Assembly (NCBI GenBank): GCA_005779435.1
Contig: SXJH01000140.1
Coordinates: 1-7,019, forward strand
Reading direction: 5' to 3'
DNA: 7,019 nucleotides
Origin: Nitrosomonas sp.
GTDB lineage: Bacteria; Pseudomonadota; Gammaproteobacteria; Burkholderiales; Nitrosomonadaceae
The notes beneath the pieces were generated by a model. It did not search any database. It had not been told where the DNA came from and saw only the letters and a program-made list of their open reading frames with translations. Below, in pieces: positions 5,728 to 7,019 of the stretch. The first letter of the stretch is position 1, and every line of letters starts with the position of its first letter. The translations under genes and the position numbers were made by a program.

Positions 5728-5754
5728 TGCGACAATTTGCCACATATCGACGCA
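5728..5754. promoter_or_regulatory. Upstream overlapping operator-like half-sites at 10-bp spacing
   Basis: Three related heptamers, TGCGACA (5728), TGCCACA (5738) and CGACGCA (5748), start exactly 10 bp apart. Read in pairs they make two overlapping degenerate copies of the 17-bp operator: TGCGACAATTTGCCACA (12 of 17 matches) and TGCCACATATCGACGCA (13 of 17). They lie 80-90 bp upstream of the promoter-proximal site, so cooperative binding is possible. Confidence 0.4.
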
Positions 5755-5992
5755 TCAAATTCACTGATGAGCGGTGTAATATTTTTTTCAAAATCGAGTT
5801 CGCATTTTTACTTGACTTTTCAAATAATCCACAATTTTAGATGCTTATACGAATCGATTCGAGCGATAGGACAAGAAATACAAAACAACACAATAACATA
5901 CTGATTACAAACAAATAATAACACTGTACACTATTTAATCAATCTAAGGAAAACCCTTAGAAATTTATAGGTTAGCGCCCCAAGCACAACAA

Positions 5993-6027
5993 TTATTCAC
6001 AAAGTTATCCACAGAATTTGTGGATAA
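5993..6027. other. Cluster of three consensus DnaA boxes
   Basis: TTATTCACA (5993-6001) and TTATCCACA (6005-6013) on the plus strand and TTATCCACA on the minus strand (6019-6027) all fit the DnaA box consensus TTATNCACA without mismatch, within 35 bp. The last two are a perfect inverted repeat with a 5-bp spacer. A one-mismatch copy, TAATCCACA, is at 5825-5833. AT-rich DNA lies beside them. The cluster could bind DnaA as part of an origin, a DnaA titration or reactivation site, or a DnaA-controlled promoter for selO. No dnaA, dnaN or gidA gene is in view. Confidence 0.6.
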
Positions 6028-6097
6028 TGAAGAAATATTATGTAAAACAAAGCATTTGTTAGCGGTTTTAATTTTATGCATTTACAACTTGCGCGAC

Positions 6098-6103
6098 TAT
6101 AAT
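6098..6103 (+). promoter_or_regulatory. Candidate -10 element of selO
   Basis: A perfect TATAAT lies 30 nt before the selO start codon, giving a leader of about 20 nt. No good -35 hexamer stands at 16-18 nt. The element is framed by the inverted repeat TTGCG (6089-6093) / CGCAA (6104-6108), which could be a small repressor site over the -10. Confidence 0.45.
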
Positions 6104-6132
6104 CGCAATTCCCCAATTCGCTGCAATGAGCC

Positions 6133-7019
6133 ATGAATTCCCCCCGCAAACAAGTATTAGATTGTATTAAATGGAATTTCCATAACAGCTACACGCGCTT
6201 ACCCGATTTTTTTTATGCCGAACTAAATCCCATTCAGGTACGAGCCCCAAACGTGGCGATACTGAATCATGCGCTGGCGGAATCGCTGGGATTGAACACA
6301 CGCGAATTGCTCGAAACAGATGCCGCCTTGCTGTTTTCCGGCAATCGATTACCCGATGGCGCACATCCCATCGCACAAGCCTATGCCGGTCATCAGTTCG
6401 GTCATTTCACAATGCTGGGCGATGGCCGGGCCATATTGCTTGGCGAACACATCGCACCCGTCGGCAGCCGATTCGATATTCAACTCAAAGGCTCGGGTCA
6501 AACGCCGTTTTCACGGCGCGGCGACGGGCGCGCCGCACTTGGACCGATGTTACGGGAGTACGTCATCAGCGAAGCAATGCATGCGCTCAATATCCCTACG
6601 ACACGCAGCTTGGCCGTAGTTACAACCGGCGAACCGGTAGCGCGCGAGGACCTTTTGCCCGGGGCAATTCTAACCCGCGTAGCAGCCAGCCATATTCGCG
6701 TCGGCACATTCGAATATGCCGCCGCACTGAAAAATATCGAAGCGATCAAAATTCTGGCCGATTACGCAATCCAACGCCACGATCCGGATCTGCTCGATAC
6801 CGGAAACCGCTACCTCGCATTCTTGGATCGAGTGATTGAGCGTCAAGCGTCGCTCGTCGCGAAATGGATGCTCGTCGGCTTCATTCATGGCGTAATGAAT
6901 ACGGATAACATGACAATTAGCGGGGAAACCATCGATTACGGGCCTTGTGCATTTATGGACATATTCGATCCCGATACCGTATTCAGCTCAATCGATCATC
7001 ATGGCCGCTACTGCTATCG
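6133..7019 (+). CDS. selO: SelO/YdiU protein adenylyltransferase (AMPylase), N-terminal part (runs off the right edge)
   Basis: SelO is a pseudokinase-fold enzyme that moves AMP from ATP to Ser/Thr/Tyr of target proteins and is linked to oxidative stress and protein glutathionylation. The ATG at 6133 is fixed by an in-frame TGA just before it; 295 codons are open to the window edge, about 60% of the usual length of 480-500. Conserved blocks are present: 'AYAGHQFGHF' (83-92), 'QLKGSGQTPFSRRGDGRAALGPMLREY' (117-143) with the nucleotide-binding Lys119 and Glu142, 'HGVMNTDNM' (252-260) with the catalytic Asp258 and Asn259, and 'DYGP' (268-271) with the metal-binding Asp268. By memory these match the known P. 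syringae residues K113, E136, D252, N253 and D262 at a constant offset of six, so the protein looks intact. The bacterial C-terminal tail cannot be seen. It is divergent from the 265-aa gene and probably unrelated to that operon. Confidence 0.97.
   Translation, partial: MNSPRKQVLDCIKWNFHNSYTRLPDFFYAELNPIQVRAPNVAILNHALAESLGLNTRELLETDAALLFSGNRLPDGAHPIAQAYAGHQFGHFTMLGDGRAILLGEHIAPVGSRFDIQLKGSGQTPFSRRGDGRAALGPMLREYVISEAMHALNIPTTRSLAVVTTGEPVAREDLLPGAILTRVAASHIRVGTFEYAAALKNIEAIKILADYAIQRHDPDLLDTGNRYLAFLDRVIERQASLVAKWMLVGFIHGVMNTDNMTISGETIDYGPCAFMDIFDPDTVFSSIDHHGRYCY

Larger units (their letters stand above)
5518..6132. other. 615-bp AT-rich divergent intergenic region
   Basis: No convincing gene lies here. 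The left part (to about 5755) holds the promoter and operator-like sites of the 265-aa gene. The middle (about 5760-5990) is A/C-rich on the plus strand with only short palindromes: CGAATCGATTCG at 5850-5861 and the inverted repeat TCTAAGG/CCTTAGA at 5943-5961. The right part has three DnaA boxes (5993-6027), an AACAAA/TTTGTT inverted repeat (6046-6060) and the selO promoter. The length is large for two divergent promoters. Confidence 0.8.

Noticed and set aside
5850..5861. Perfect 12-bp palindrome CGAATCGATTCG
   Set aside because: Isolated, not near a promoter element, no second copy in the window; too short to assign a role.
5767..5904. 45-codon plus-strand frame in the intergenic region (MSGVIFFSKSS...)
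   Set aside because: No ribosome binding site, no domain, AT-rich composition expected of noncoding DNA.
6167..6888. Other-frame open stretches across selO (6376-6167, 6320-6619, 6749-6498, 6888-6670)
   Set aside because: All overlap the intact SelO frame with its catalytic motifs and have no support of their own.
1..7019. CRISPR arrays, tRNA or rRNA genes, transposases and attachment sites
   Set aside because: Looked for on both strands; no spaced direct repeats, clover-leaf sequence, rRNA motif or transposase pattern was found.

Overview
The window looks like chromosomal DNA of a Gram-negative bacterium, most likely a gammaproteobacterium. It encodes an outer-membrane beta-barrel protein ending in phenylalanine, a lipoprotein with a lipobox, several Sec-exported proteins, a selO gene, and a REP-like 'CATTCCGGCGAAGGC' palindrome of a type common in gammaproteobacteria. 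Two secreted proteins resemble, from memory, proteins of methanotrophs and related methylotrophs or ammonia oxidisers. That is a weak guess and not an identification.

Layout. Six of the seven genes lie on the minus strand and form one exported-protein locus; read from right to left in transcription order. (1) 5517-4720: a secreted 265-aa YcnI/DUF1775-like protein whose mature form should begin with histidine, followed by a strong Rho-independent terminator at 4660-4686. (2) A second transcription unit beginning near 4575: a secreted 152-aa protein, also predicted to begin with histidine after cleavage (4483-4025), a TlpA-like periplasmic thioredoxin (3987-3466), a DUF4266 lipoprotein with a C-terminal CGC motif (3445-3239), and a 919-aa outer-membrane protein (3183-424) that fuses a DUF3570 barrel to a Met/His-rich 'transporter'-type barrel. 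(3) After a 136-bp spacer with a REP-like element and a CCGG-rich hairpin, the start of apbE (287 to beyond the left edge), a periplasmic FAD:protein FMN transferase. On the plus strand, selO begins at 6133 and runs off the right edge; it is a separate gene.

How they may work together. Both transcription units start behind almost the same promoter block: a 17-bp palindrome, best copy TGCGACATAATGTCGCA on the plus strand, abuts a TTG-starting -35 hexamer, and lies about 130 nt before each start codon. This suggests one unknown regulator controls the secreted N-terminal-His proteins together with the thioredoxin/DUF4266/DUF3570 operon. N-terminal histidines, Met-x-Met and His-rich barrel segments, a CGC-tailed lipoprotein and a thioredoxin fit a copper (or other metal) handling and redox system at the cell envelope. 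The ApbE neighbour adds flavin chemistry, and the barrel carries D-T-W-S-G-A-T, a match to the flavinylation consensus DxxSGA(T/S). All this is inference from context; no step is established by the sequence alone.

The 615-bp AT-rich divergent region (5518-6132) has no convincing gene. It holds operator-like repeats near the left end and, near selO, a tight cluster of three consensus DnaA boxes.
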